Assembly (NCBI GenBank): GCA_009842245.1
Contig: VYFT01000024.1
Coordinates: 1 to 58,221, forward strand
Source: Gammaproteobacteria bacterium
GTDB taxonomy: Bacteria; Pseudomonadota; Gammaproteobacteria; Pseudomonadales; Azotimanducaceae
Direction: 5' to 3'
DNA length: 58,221 nt
Shown: one piece after another, positions 9,801 through 18,695 of the stretch
Layout: each line of letters begins with the position of its first letter
How positions within the stretch are numbered: position 1 is the first letter of the stretch
Notes under the pieces: model-generated
Seen by the model: only the letters and a program-made list of their open reading frames with translations
The model's database searches: none
Told to the model about the DNA's origin: nothing
Program-made: the position numbers and the translations under genes

Positions 9801-10019
9801 GAAGGCGATGAAATTGACTCGTGGACGCAAATGAATGCGAGCGCAACATTCGAAAGCCGCAACGGACGGTTCATGCTCAAGGGATGGGTACGGAATTTAG
9901 CGGATAACGACAACGTTACTGGAATGTACCTGACCTCCGACTCGTCAGGATTCTTCCGCAACTACTTCCTGACCGAACCACGTGTCGGGGGAGTGTCATT
10001 CCGTTATTCATACAAATAA
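6837..10019 (+). CDS. TonB-dependent outer-membrane receptor
   Basis: An outer-membrane active transporter of 1060 residues. It has a signal peptide (cleavage after about residue 24, ALA|Q), a short acidic Ser-rich linker, a TonB box (EEVTVTAQR, about 40-48), a plug domain with LRGPQGTLFGKNATGGAINFVTK, and a long beta-barrel. The length exceeds simple siderophore receptors and suits the large catabolic receptors of aquatic gammaproteobacteria, but the substrate cannot be deduced. The C-terminus ends in RYSYK rather than a terminal aromatic residue. The start has a good ribosome-binding site (GGAGA). A 15-bp-stem terminator follows, so the gene appears monocistronic, with no adjacent hydrolase or regulator to hint at substrate. 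Confidence 0.95.
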   Translation: MINQFLKGATFLTVCLSLVVPALAQDEDEESSSAITDRIEEVTVTAQRVEENIQDVPLSVSAFGSEALDEQQVITPSDIQINTPNVSFTAANFGGSSFSVRGIGSLISGSAAEPGVSAHINEIPVSSNLNTMEFFDMERVEILRGPQGTLFGKNATGGAINFVTKKPEYGVFDGFLNTELGTDAHKRVTAMVNVPLSDGFSARAALMHLRRDGYTENLAGAHGFERVDDSIDGRNEWTARVTFAWELNESASAWFLFSQRREDSDRVRISNQICERNDLPTTGCTPNGFGFDNPYLSGTTFGIFGGAIGALPLGASGAQGLAQYKYPRPDGLDLRTVHTDVEPVFIQNDDFFALAINYVWMDLEFQILASLHEADGYSQQDYLFDVGPTLQPTPFNPLGIWPTSAPVTGNVGDNFTSRQCNIFGGTAGIFGGCIYEGVDPTVFFTFDHSSGATTDQVLEGRVSGAINENMSYLLGAISHNRERATDYMIFSNTLDAVSVYGAPGLGLPPLYPGLFINSSAPDGGRGRNDDGTAIFGELYVDMSDTTQLTFGLRYNEDTRTTDDSSILLNAINHVPLLQASVYPGIRAHVAALLGVPIEFVSLENALQAAYAAGLLHANHLNNINAAAQIFWSRTSNILLGAFASGPPEVALARFYGVSQAEIDAALLTPAYSPERVAISQRVPIAPAFGEARGLTNSPNSGSWTALTGRIALDIKLNDDVMVYGALSSGYKPGGMNAAIPQQFQGTSGFTFDREDVTAIEVGTKSYLFDRRLNLNGAFFTYQYEGLQVTRIKNNSAINENIDANIWGFEAEGWLTFDGLPNLMVDYAYSYLNTSVDGSMSLDPLNRTAGSDDWVLLNNMDPGVLTGINFIARKAHLTNDVVAAALARGATADIRNGLTPVSVSYPVNEFGVAIPAYFSRNFLTALGVETSDGLLTDLDGNSLPNSPEHTFKIGATYTTDSPIIRLPGTLSLRWDFYWQSESYSREFNTEGDEIDSWTQMNASATFESRNGRFMLKGWVRNLADNDNVTGMYLTSDSSGFFRNYFLTEPRVGGVSFRYSYK

Positions 10020-10050
10020 GCGCTGTCTTAGAACACCATAACTAGAAGTC

Positions 10051-10089
10051 AATGCTCTTACCTCGCAAGAACGAGGTAAGAGCATTTTC
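10051..10089 (+). terminator. Rho-independent terminator of the TonB receptor gene
   Basis: A perfect 15-bp inverted repeat (10051-10065 with 10072-10086, arms starting AATGCTCTTACC) with a 6-nt CAAGAA loop is followed by a short T run. It lies 31 bp after the receptor stop. Confidence 0.85.
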
Positions 10090-10133
10090 TGTTAACTTAC
10101 CCTTGGATTAGAAAGAGCGAGATTCGAGTACCA

Positions 10134-10838
10134 ATGCTTTCTTCCAAAAACATAGTGAAACTGATCATCGCGATCACGATTATTGCCTGTATCGCGTTGT
10201 TTTTCCTACTACCCATAAACGACTATCTCACTCTTGAATACCTGCAACAACAAAGACGAGCGATAATCGATCTGTACATAGCGCACCCGGTCCTGTTCAT
10301 CGCGACATATGTGGCGGTTTATGTTGTATTAACCGGACTTTCGATCCCGAGCGCATCGGCGCTGACACTGATTGGAGGCGCGGTGTTTGGACTTACCACG
10401 GGTACGATCGTGGTCTTGTCTGCGAGTACGCTTGGCGCGGTCTGTGCTTTCATCTTAGCACGTTACGTCCTACGTGATTACGTTCAACAAAAATTTAATA
10501 AATACCTACAACAAGTCAATCGCGGGGTGACCGAAGAAGGCGCGTTTTATCTTTTCGGTCTTAGAGTCGTACCGGTAGTACCGTACTTCGTTGTCAATTT
10601 CGTAATGGCACTGACGCCCATACGCTTGTGGACGTATTACTGGGTCACACAACTAGGAATGTTGCCAGGTACGATTTTGTACGTCAACTCTGGCAAAGAA
10701 CTAGGACAACTGGAGTCTCCTTCGGGAATCCTCTCATGGTCGCTTATTCTCTCGTTAGTGGCATTAGGTCTCTTCCCGCTCGTTGCTAAAAAGATTGTCG
10801 CAGTGATCCGGTCTCGTATTCGCCGGCGCAATAGCTAA
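10134..10838 (+). CDS. TVP38/TMEM64 (VTT-domain) membrane protein
   Basis: A 234-residue polytopic inner-membrane protein of the TVP38/TMEM64 (SNARE-associated, VTT) family, related to DedA. The family core is clear: GGAVFGLTTGT, then a helix rich in small residues ending ARYVLRDYV, then FGLRVVPVVPYFVVN with the paired prolines, and the re-entrant GMLPGTILYVNSG segment. Related proteins act in lipid scrambling or membrane homeostasis; in bacteria the substrate is uncertain. It ends in a basic tail (RSRIRRRNS). It stands alone between the receptor terminator and a symporter gene, and no reductase partner is adjacent. Confidence 0.87.
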   Translation: MLSSKNIVKLIIAITIIACIALFFLLPINDYLTLEYLQQQRRAIIDLYIAHPVLFIATYVAVYVVLTGLSIPSASALTLIGGAVFGLTTGTIVVLSASTLGAVCAFILARYVLRDYVQQKFNKYLQQVNRGVTEEGAFYLFGLRVVPVVPYFVVNFVMALTPIRLWTYYWVTQLGMLPGTILYVNSGKELGQLESPSGILSWSLILSLVALGLFPLVAKKIVAVIRSRIRRRNS

Positions 10839-10957
10839 CCGTTTCACCGAACCCAGTCACCAAGTTACGCATTACTACAATGTAGTCAATGCGCGTTCAT
10901 ACGAAAGAGATTGAAGTCGCGCACGTTCCATTGAGTGAAGGAATTTGGAGGTAGATT

Positions 10958-12280
10958 GTGATTAAAGAGTTCTTAAGTGCGAAGTACCTAGCTTGGCACA
11001 TTCTGATAGCGTTAGTGCTTGCTGTTGTTGTTGCAGCTACGATACGCAACCCTGGTTTTGGTTTGACCGACGAAACTCTAGCATCCATCAGCAGTTGGAT
11101 TCACATCCCGGGCAAATTATTTGTCAACGCCCTGAAGATGGTGGTGGTTCCGCTCGTATTCGCCGCGATTGCAGTGGGGGTCGCCGGTATGGCTAGTCAA
11201 AAATCCATTGGAAGAATCGGCAGCAAGACTATCGCCCTCTACCTAGTTACCGGTTTTATAGCAATTTTCACAGGACTCATCTTGGTCAATGTGATTCAAC
11301 CAGGAAACATGTCAGAGGACGCTGCACTAGCACTTGTTGAAAGTGTTGAAGGATCGGCAGATCAAGTTGATATGACCAATAGAGTTCAAGGACGAAGTTG
11401 GTGGGACTTAGTCCAAATCCTTGTTCGCGCAGTGCCACCTAATATTTTTGATGCATTAACTAACAACAGCGGGTTGCTCGCAATTATCTTCGTCTCTGTA
11501 GTGTTTGGGTTCTTTACGACAAAGCTCGATGGACCAATCAGGGAGACAATGGAAAATCTGTGGCAGGGTATGTACGACTTAACTATTACAGTAACTCTTT
11601 GGATCATCCGATTTGCACCCATAGGAGTCTTTGCACTCGTCACGGTGGTGATAATTGACACGGGCTTTAAAGCATTTGGACCACTAGCCTGGTTCGTAGT
11701 AACTGTTTTAGCGGCACTAATACTCCACTTCTTTGTTTGGCTTCCCTTAATGCAACTCTTTCTTGGACGAGTCAGCCCCTTTAAGTACTACAGCAAGGTC
11801 GTAAAAGCACAATTGACCGCGTTCTCTACAGCGTCTTCTTCAGCAACGTTACCTCTTACCATTGAGAGTGCACAGAACGCAGGTGTTTCCAAACGAGTAT
11901 CCAGTTTTGTCTTACCGTTAGGCGCAACCGTGAACATGGATGGTACCGCACTGTATGAGTGCGTGGTCGTGATTTTCATCGCTCAGATTTATGCAGCCAC
12001 AACAGGTGAGCCTTTTGGAATCGTTAACCAGATTCTCGTGGTATTACTAGCTCTGGTTACGTCAATTGGTGTCGCGGGCGTACCTGCGGCAAGTCTCGTC
12101 GCCATCACGTTGATCTTGGGTGCTGTGGGCTTGCCCGTGGAATGGCTCGCGATAATCATTGCAGTGGATCGAATCCTTGACATGTGCCGCACCTCGACAA
12201 ATGTCACCAGCGACCTCACAGTTGCTGCGATTGTTGCACGATCTGAAGGCGAAGAGCTCCCCGAAGTCAAAGCAGCGTAG
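10958..12280 (+). CDS. Dicarboxylate/amino acid:cation (Na+ or H+) symporter
   Basis: A 440-residue member of the DAACS family (GltP/DctA/GltPh fold), importing acidic amino acids or C4-dicarboxylates with sodium or protons. It shows hairpin 1 as the serine-rich STASSSATLP (about 290) and the TM7 motif NMDGTALY (about 328), which bind cation and substrate, plus VAGVPAASLVAITLIL in hairpin 2. The start is a GTG shortly after a GGAGG ribosome-binding site. The gene is alone on its strand, convergent with the MFS transporter gene. Exact substrate not determinable. Confidence 0.93.
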   Translation: MIKEFLSAKYLAWHILIALVLAVVVAATIRNPGFGLTDETLASISSWIHIPGKLFVNALKMVVVPLVFAAIAVGVAGMASQKSIGRIGSKTIALYLVTGFIAIFTGLILVNVIQPGNMSEDAALALVESVEGSADQVDMTNRVQGRSWWDLVQILVRAVPPNIFDALTNNSGLLAIIFVSVVFGFFTTKLDGPIRETMENLWQGMYDLTITVTLWIIRFAPIGVFALVTVVIIDTGFKAFGPLAWFVVTVLAALILHFFVWLPLMQLFLGRVSPFKYYSKVVKAQLTAFSTASSSATLPLTIESAQNAGVSKRVSSFVLPLGATVNMDGTALYECVVVIFIAQIYAATTGEPFGIVNQILVVLLALVTSIGVAGVPAASLVAITLILGAVGLPVEWLAIIIAVDRILDMCRTSTNVTSDLTVAAIVARSEGEELPEVKAA

Positions 12281-12335
12281 ACTGAATTTTCCTCGTGCGG
12301 CATGGTTGCGTTCCATGTCGCACGAGCAACACATG

Positions 12336-13658
12336 CTATTCCTTCTGCGAACGAGCTTTTTCTCGTTTCATATCTTGGTGCATGCGTATAAAACCTATCC
12401 AAGAGATCACTCCGATTACTAAGCAAACCAAAAACAGTTGTGCTTTAAGACCCGGGAAGTCGGGCAACCACGCGATATCGGACCAACCGACATAAAGTCC
12501 AATACCGAATACAGCGGCAATTACTCCACGAATTCCCGTGAGGGTGACGTGCACGGACATGTAATCTGATAGTTTGTCTCGAGGAGCGAAGTCGTTGTGT
12601 CCAAGCTGCCAACCGAGCGATCCGCCACTACGCGCGACACCTTGAACTGACCTAGCGACACCCAACAGAGCGAAGTTCTGAAACATTGCTCCAAACCAAA
12701 TCAAGAGTTGTGCTAGTACCCATACCCCGGTAATTCGGGTTCGAAAGTGCGTGATGTGGACCCGGTCGAGATATCGCGCCCACAAAGGAATGGTCAACGT
12801 GCTGAAGAAAAACGGAAGAATCATCAAGATCGCAAAGCTAACCGTAAAGCTAGCCTGTAGTTCGCGCGAGACGAGATAAATAAGCGGAGCTTCAATGCTC
12901 ATATTGGATATCCCATTTAGAAACTGATACACTTGATATCGCGCAAACCGTTTGTCTTGCCGCAGAATCTGGAAAAATCGAAAGCGCGTCTTTAAAGATC
13001 GAGCAACCTTGACGGAGCGTCGCTCACGCACGCGCTGGCGACGTTCTCCAGCGACGTTAACCCGCGCGAATGCTCTGACACCTAACAGAGCTATGAGCAT
13101 AGCTACGATGTACATCCAGCGAAAAGTCATCGGATTAGCATCCAAAATTGGAGCAGCGATTAATGTGGTGAGCACCATAACGAGGCTCGTTACCACTTGC
13201 AGTCGACCAGTGGTGCGAGCACGCACATCTCGTGGATAGTTCAAACTCCACACCACGCTTCGAATGGTTATCACTCCAGCAGTGAGAGTCCGAGCACAAA
13301 CGACACCAGTCACAAGTAGCACACTTCCAACCATATTTCGTGGTGCGGTAGCAACAAGCAGTAAGCAAGCGACCACGAGAAATTGCAGAATTACGATGAC
13401 CGGAACTTTCGGTCTCGCATTCGCCAGCCTCGCCCAAAAGTAGCTGGACAAACTACCGAAAAACGGAGCTGACACTAGTATCGCGATTACGAATGCTGGA
13501 ACGTCGTAAATCTTGTCAGCGATCACCCCGATGACGCTTCCTTCCAGCATCGCGAGCGCGACTGAATAGGTCAGATCAGTGACCTGTTCGTGTTTTAGAC
13601 TGCGTTTCTGTTCCGGTTGTAGTTTGGGGCTACCGAAAATGCCACCTAACAGTCCCAA
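12336..13658 (-). CDS. Major facilitator superfamily transporter downstream of aceE
   Basis: A 440-residue MFS permease with about 12 membrane segments in two halves, separated by a basic loop (RRQRVRERRSVK, about residue 205). The likely start is a TTG 5 bp after the aceE stop codon, without a convincing Shine-Dalgarno sequence, so its translation may depend on that of aceE. Signature residues for a particular substrate class are not recognised. Close pairing with pyruvate dehydrogenase E1 suggests handling of a central-carbon metabolite, but that is only inference from context. Confidence 0.8.
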   Translation of the reverse strand: MGLLGGIFGSPKLQPEQKRSLKHEQVTDLTYSVALAMLEGSVIGVIADKIYDVPAFVIAILVSAPFFGSLSSYFWARLANARPKVPVIVILQFLVVACLLLVATAPRNMVGSVLLVTGVVCARTLTAGVITIRSVVWSLNYPRDVRARTTGRLQVVTSLVMVLTTLIAAPILDANPMTFRWMYIVAMLIALLGVRAFARVNVAGERRQRVRERRSVKVARSLKTRFRFFQILRQDKRFARYQVYQFLNGISNMSIEAPLIYLVSRELQASFTVSFAILMILPFFFSTLTIPLWARYLDRVHITHFRTRITGVWVLAQLLIWFGAMFQNFALLGVARSVQGVARSGGSLGWQLGHNDFAPRDKLSDYMSVHVTLTGIRGVIAAVFGIGLYVGWSDIAWLPDFPGLKAQLFLVCLVIGVISWIGFIRMHQDMKREKARSQKE

Positions 13659-13663
13659 CGGTA

Positions 13664-16297
13664 CTAGATCGTTGGTACTTTGGTTAGGTCAAGATTGGCT
13701 TTTTTTGCAAATTTCTTCGCCGTCGCACTTGATTCACTATTGGTTTGTGCTAACGCGGAGAGCGCTGCGAACACTATCCAATCTGCAGATACCTCGAAGT
13801 AGTTCCGTAGCGCTTCGCGAGATTCTGATAGTCCAAAGCCATCCGTTCCTAGCACCACGTACTTACCGGGAACCCAAGGCGCAATCAGCAATGGTAGGGC
13901 GCGCTGATAGTCGGTGGTCGCAATGAACACACCGGTTTCGCCCTGCAGACATTCCTGCACGTAGGGTACGGATCGTGAATCTCCGACTTGGACCAGCTCG
14001 TCTCGTTCGGATTTGAGTGCTTGTCGATGGAGCTCGCAGTAGCTAGTTACGCTCCAAACACTGACTCTCTTCCCGATCTCTCGCAGCGTCTTTGCAGCGC
14101 TTACTACTTCGGTCATTATTGCACCGCTACCAAAGAGGTTAACTTCAGCATCCTTCTCATACTCAAACACGTACATTCCTTGCAAAATTCCACTTTCGGC
14201 ACCCTCCGGCATTGGCGGCATCACGTAATTCTGATTGGTTACCGTAAGGTAGTAGAAAACTTCTTCTTGATCAACATACATCCGACGTACGCCGTCATGA
14301 AAGATTACGGCAAGTTCGTAGGCAAACGCTGGATCGTAGCTCACGAGGTTCGGTATTGTCGCTGCCACCACGTGAGAATGGCCATCCTGATGTTGAACGC
14401 CCTCGCCGTTTAAGGTGGTTCGACCCGATGTAGCACCGACTAAAAAGCCCTTGCACATCATGTCGCCGCCCGCCCACACTAGATCTCCAACTCTTTGAAA
14501 GCCAAAAATGGAGTAAAACAGGTAAATCGGAATCATCGGAATACCGTATGTCGCGTATGAGGTACCCGCGGCAAGGAACGCGGCCATTGCACTGACTTCA
14601 CAGATGCCTTCCTGCAAGATTTGCCCGTCGCTTGCCTCACGATAGGGAGCGATGGTACCGGCGTCTACCGGGGTATATCGCTGTCCATCCGGTGAGTAAA
14701 TACCAACCTGAGCTATCAAACCATCCATCCCGAACGTCCTAGCTTCGTCTGGGATAATCGGCACTAGATATCGAGCAACAGACTCTTCGCGTAAGAGTCG
14801 TTGGATCATCCGAACCAACGCCATGGTGGTTGATAGTTCGCGACCGCGACTACCTTGCAACATGTCCTTAAAGAATTCCAACTTCGGTGGTTCTAGCGGA
14901 GGGCAGGCTACCGTCCGCGCCGGCAAATATCCGCCAAGTTGTTCTCGTCTCTGTTTGAGGTACTGCATTTCCACACTATCTTCCGCAGGACGATAAAAGG
15001 TAGCCTGACCCTTCTTGTCGTCATCAAGAGGTATACCGAGATTTGCGGCAAACGCGGTCCGTTCCTTTGCGCTCAATTGCTTTTTTTGGTGAATCGTGTT
15101 GCGACCTTGTGATGCTGATCCTAAGCCATCTCCCTTAACTGTTTTGGCGAGAATCACACAGGGCTTTCCTTGTACCGTCATCGCCTGTTGATACGCTGCG
15201 AAGATCTTGTGGTGGTCGTGGCCACCACGTTTGAGCGATATTAGTTCGTCGTCGCTTAGCGAACCGAGGAGTTGTTCGAGCATCTTGTCATCGCCCACGA
15301 GATGCGCGCGCGTTGCATCTCCCTGGGAAGCGCTATAACGTTGAAAATCACCGTCAACCAGTTCCTCCAAACGAGATTGCAAAACGCGCGTACGATCTTT
15401 CGCAAAGAGTGGGTCCCAGTCGCTTCCCCAAATCACCTTAATCACGTGCCAACCCGCCCCGTGGAACATTCTTTCAAGTTCCTGAATGATCTTGCCATTA
15501 CCACGTACCGGTCCGTCGAGACGTTGCAGGTTGCAGTTCACCACAAAGATGAGATTGTCTAGTTGTTCTCGTCCAGCTAGGTTGATCGTACCTAACACTT
15601 CGGGTTCGTCTGCTTCGCCGTCTCCAACGAACAACCAAATTTTGGCATCACTCGGTTCGCGCAAACCCCTCGCCTCTAAATAGCGTAAGAAACGAGCTTG
15701 GTGAATTGCACAAGGAGTAGATAGTCCCATGCTGGCAGTTGGCATTTGCCAAAACTGAGGCATACGACGAGGATGCGGATAGGATGGAAGACCACCACCA
15801 GGCTGCAACTCGCGGCGAAAATTCACCAGGTTCTCTGTAGTTAGTCGGCCCTCAAGCCAAGCGCGCGCGTAAACACCCGGGGAAGCATGCGCTTGTATAT
15901 GAACTTGATCGCCTTTATCTGCGCGAAAGAAGTGGTTAAAACCCACTTCCATCAATGTTGCGGCGGAGAGATAGGTACCGATGTGACCGCCCACGCCAGT
16001 ACCGCTATCGTAAGCTTGAATCACCATCGCAGCCGCGTTCCATCGAATGATGTTCTCAATCTTCTGTTCGACTTCGATGTCGCCCGGGTACTGCGGTTGC
16101 GATTTGGGCGAGATGGAATTGATGTAGGGTGTATTTATCGAGCTTTCACCCGAACGAACCCCTCGATTTTGAAGTTCTTCGTGAAGTCTCTTAATTAACG
16201 TAGTTGCGTCTTCCTGTCCTCGCACTTGAAGAACAGCGTCTAACGCTTCAACCCACTCCTGCTGTTCGGCTTCCCATTCATCTTGTGATCGGTGCAA
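13664..16297 (-). CDS. aceE: Pyruvate dehydrogenase E1 component, homodimeric type
   Basis: The thiamine-diphosphate-dependent E1 subunit that decarboxylates pyruvate and hands the acetyl group to the lipoyl domain of E2. At 877 residues it is the single-chain type (E. coli AceE is 887). The ThDP motif is clear: GDGEADEPE (about 248) through NCNLQRLDGPVRGNGK. The N-terminal helix region for E2 binding is present. Neither aceF (E2) nor lpd (E3) is adjacent: upstream is a 453-bp intergenic space, and downstream, 5 bp away, an MFS transporter. The E2 and E3 genes must lie elsewhere. The start is ATG; a PdhR-type operator (ATTGGT-N3-ACCAAT) is not seen upstream. Confidence 0.96.
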   Translation of the reverse strand: MHRSQDEWEAEQQEWVEALDAVLQVRGQEDATTLIKRLHEELQNRGVRSGESSINTPYINSISPKSQPQYPGDIEVEQKIENIIRWNAAAMVIQAYDSGTGVGGHIGTYLSAATLMEVGFNHFFRADKGDQVHIQAHASPGVYARAWLEGRLTTENLVNFRRELQPGGGLPSYPHPRRMPQFWQMPTASMGLSTPCAIHQARFLRYLEARGLREPSDAKIWLFVGDGEADEPEVLGTINLAGREQLDNLIFVVNCNLQRLDGPVRGNGKIIQELERMFHGAGWHVIKVIWGSDWDPLFAKDRTRVLQSRLEELVDGDFQRYSASQGDATRAHLVGDDKMLEQLLGSLSDDELISLKRGGHDHHKIFAAYQQAMTVQGKPCVILAKTVKGDGLGSASQGRNTIHQKKQLSAKERTAFAANLGIPLDDDKKGQATFYRPAEDSVEMQYLKQRREQLGGYLPARTVACPPLEPPKLEFFKDMLQGSRGRELSTTMALVRMIQRLLREESVARYLVPIIPDEARTFGMDGLIAQVGIYSPDGQRYTPVDAGTIAPYREASDGQILQEGICEVSAMAAFLAAGTSYATYGIPMIPIYLFYSIFGFQRVGDLVWAGGDMMCKGFLVGATSGRTTLNGEGVQHQDGHSHVVAATIPNLVSYDPAFAYELAVIFHDGVRRMYVDQEEVFYYLTVTNQNYVMPPMPEGAESGILQGMYVFEYEKDAEVNLFGSGAIMTEVVSAAKTLREIGKRVSVWSVTSYCELHRQALKSERDELVQVGDSRSVPYVQECLQGETGVFIATTDYQRALPLLIAPWVPGKYVVLGTDGFGLSESREALRNYFEVSADWIVFAALSALAQTNSESSATAKKFAKKANLDLTKVPTI

Positions 16298-16750
16298 CTA
16301 TCTTTCCCTAGATTCCGTTCTTTGCATTTTCTAATATTGTAGATAACGATAAAAGTTCAAAACTTACATGCACATGTCGAGGAGATTCTCGAAAATGTTG
16401 CAGAACCAGTTGCGTAAAGAACGCAGACGATCTCTCAAGTATCAATGGTATGGTGTGTTATATACAAAGCCAGAACGAGCGGGAACTCTGGACAACCTCT
16501 ACATTTCTGCGCCGTATTGATTCACAGTTTCGACTCCGTATGTGAACCTTGCGGTAAAGATTGTTTGGTACCACTTAGAAGCTTCCTCTGGTGTTGTCCA
16601 TCTCTATATATTTTCGGCGTCAACAACATCGAGTACTTCCGTTGCTTTTCTAGTGTAACTCGCACTTAAGAACGCTGGGCGCACAACCAACAGAAACCTG
16701 TGTTAGTGAAAATATAACACTAATTTAATTATTTCATTCGCGTTTGATCA
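16298..16750. other. Intergenic region between divergent aceE and ZIP genes
   Basis: No convincing gene is seen. A 74-codon frame at 16445-16669 is Cys-rich but has no recognisable domain or ribosome-binding site. The region should hold the promoters for aceE (minus) and the ZIP gene (plus). The only distinctive element is the dyad at 16700-16723. Confidence 0.6.
16700..16723. promoter_or_regulatory. Operator-like dyad, Zur-box-like, before the ZIP gene
   Basis: TTAGTG-N9-CACTAA (16703-16723) overlaps a second register GTGTTA-N9-TAACAC (16700-16720). On the minus strand the sequence GTGTTATATT agrees with the left half of the Zur consensus RTGTTATAWTATAACAY, while the right half is degenerate. 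It ends 27 bp before the ZIP transporter start, where a zinc repressor would be expected to act. Assignment to Zur is inference. Confidence 0.4.
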
Positions 16751-17602
16751 GTGTCTCCATACTTACTCGCACTACTTTTCTCACTTCCTGTTGTTCTTGC
16801 GTCACTTGTCGGTGGTTGGATTCCGAACAAGATACAGTTTACCCACGCAAAAACTCAGGTATTTCTGGCTTTTGTGAGTGGCTTCATGATCGGGATTTCC
16901 ATGCTGCACATGCTCCCACACGGGATTGAACAAATCGGATCAGTGCACACCGAAAGCGCAGTGCAGCTCGGTGTGCTTTGCATGCTTGCTGGCATAGTGG
17001 TAATGTTCGGCTCTTTGCGTTTGCTGAGCTTTCACAACCACGAACTGGTTTCTACAACAACAGACCACGCGCAGCTGACTTCTCGGACGGGGCGGGTTAC
17101 TTGGATTACCGTGACAGCTGGTATGAGCGTGCATACGTTATTTGAAGGGTTCGCTATAGGATCGATTCTCGGCATCGACCACTCGGTGGTAGACCTAATG
17201 TCGCATGAAGAAATCGAAGGGTATTCCTCGACTCTCGTGTTAGGTGTGGTGGTTGCCATCGTGTTACACAAGCCATTCGATGCCTTGACCGTTGTCGGTG
17301 TCATGAAGAACGCCGGTATCGAAAAAAAATCGCTGTGGTTAACCAATGTCTTATTTGCATTGATTTGTCCTGTCGCAGCTGTAGTTGCTCTATTTTTCTT
17401 AACGGAGTTTCTTCACGATTACGAGCACTATATTGGATATGTACTCACTTTCATTTCCGGTACGTTTCTCTGTATCGCGTTAGCCGATTTGTTACCCGAA
17501 GCATTTCGGCACCGTCATGACCGACTGAAGATCTTCCTAGCATTCCTTTTCGGTATAGCGCTCTCTTTTAGCTATTGGGTTTTTGTACCTCACATGCATT
17601 AG
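16751..17602 (+). CDS. ZIP-family divalent metal transporter
   Basis: A 283-residue inner-membrane protein of the ZIP (ZupT-like) family, which imports Zn2+ and related metals into the cytoplasm. About eight membrane segments are visible. The characteristic metal-site helices are SVHTLFEGFAIGS (TM4) and VLHKPFDALTVV (TM5), and HMLPHGIE near the N-terminus adds histidines. There is a His-containing cytoplasmic stretch (LLSFHNHE, about residue 95) typical of the variable loop. The start is GTG. rsgA begins 8 bp downstream, so the two are probably co-transcribed. The Zur-like dyad upstream would fit zinc-responsive control. Confidence 0.88.
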   Translation: MSPYLLALLFSLPVVLASLVGGWIPNKIQFTHAKTQVFLAFVSGFMIGISMLHMLPHGIEQIGSVHTESAVQLGVLCMLAGIVVMFGSLRLLSFHNHELVSTTTDHAQLTSRTGRVTWITVTAGMSVHTLFEGFAIGSILGIDHSVVDLMSHEEIEGYSSTLVLGVVVAIVLHKPFDALTVVGVMKNAGIEKKSLWLTNVLFALICPVAAVVALFFLTEFLHDYEHYIGYVLTFISGTFLCIALADLLPEAFRHRHDRLKIFLAFLFGIALSFSYWVFVPHMH

Positions 17603-17609
17603 ATTGCCG

Positions 17610-18596
17610 ATGTCTCTCGAATCACTTGGATGGTCCTCGCTGTTAGGACGACACATCACAAACGATGAAAAAAAATTAAATCGCGTACCAGTTCGAGTAA
17701 TTGCACAACACCGATATAAGTTGGTGGTGCACGATGGTTCGAGAGAGTTCGAGATTCCTGCTCTAGGTAAATGGTTTCGAGAAAAACACTCGATACAACC
17801 GACTGTTGGCGACTGGCTACTGTTCTCACAGCAAGACGTGAGTGGTACGCGCCTGCTACCGCGCGAGACGGAAATTCAACGGTTAGTAACTGCAAGACGG
17901 ACCGCGCAGGTGATTGCCGCAAACGTCGATATTCTCCTAACCGTTATCGCATGTAATGACGACTTCTCTGAGTCTAAGTTTGAACGCTACCTAGCACTTG
18001 CAGAAGCAGCTGGTGTTCGAGCTCACGTAGTGTTTTCGAAGATGGATCTAAATCCAAACTATGCCCAAATAGTAGAGCGAGCTAATCCTCTGCTCTTCGA
18101 TGTCAATTGCACCGTAGTCAATTGTTTGAATGTAGACACTCTCGGAGAAATCCGTGAGTTGTTTGCAACGAATAACACCGGTTTGGTAGTCGGTGCATCT
18201 GGTGTGGGAAAGTCTACCTTGACCAATTCATTGGTCGGCGAATCTCTACAAAAAACGCAACAAACCCGATCAAAAGACGACAAAGGTCGGCATACTACGT
18301 CCGCACGTAGACTTGTGCAGATTCCTACTGGTGGTTTAATCATAGATGTTCCTGGGATTCGTGAGCTAGCATTAACCGGAGTGGCAGAATCACTACCAAG
18401 AACGTTTCCTGATATTGAAACATTAGCTCTTAAGTGCGAATATAGAGATTGTGCTCATGACCGGGAACCTAATTGCCGCGTGCAGGCAGCGTTGCAAGAC
18501 GGTAATTTGGATGGTCGGCGGTTAACCAACTACAAACGCATCCGAATTCAACTGTCGCCAGCGTTCACGCATGCTTCAAAGGAGATTGAAGTGTGA
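17610..18596 (+). CDS. rsgA: Ribosome small-subunit biogenesis GTPase RsgA
   Basis: A circularly permuted GTPase that checks late 30S maturation. An N-terminal OB fold (about 20-95) precedes the GTPase domain, with the permuted order seen as FSKMDLN (G4-like) first, then the Walker A GASGVGKSTLTN (about 204) and DVPGIRE (G3). The C-terminal zinc module is CEYRDCAHDREPNC, with the expected Cys and His ligands. The ATG at 17610 is chosen; an in-frame TTG at 17583 would overlap the ZIP gene. Length of about 328 residues is normal. It follows the ZIP gene closely and may share its transcript. Confidence 0.95.
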   Translation: MSLESLGWSSLLGRHITNDEKKLNRVPVRVIAQHRYKLVVHDGSREFEIPALGKWFREKHSIQPTVGDWLLFSQQDVSGTRLLPRETEIQRLVTARRTAQVIAANVDILLTVIACNDDFSESKFERYLALAEAAGVRAHVVFSKMDLNPNYAQIVERANPLLFDVNCTVVNCLNVDTLGEIRELFATNNTGLVVGASGVGKSTLTNSLVGESLQKTQQTRSKDDKGRHTTSARRLVQIPTGGLIIDVPGIRELALTGVAESLPRTFPDIETLALKCEYRDCAHDREPNCRVQAALQDGNLDGRRLTNYKRIRIQLSPAFTHASKEIEV

Positions 18597-18695
18597 CAAT
18601 CCTTGTCGATAGCGTATGTTTACAAGGGACGTTTGTTATCGATTAGACAAATTGCTCCAAAGATAGGTTGATCAGTCGTTTGCAAAATGCTGATC

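Noticed and set aside
16445-16669. 74-codon frame in the aceE-ZIP gap
   Set aside because: No ribosome-binding site, no recognisable domain, unusual Cys-rich composition; probably chance.
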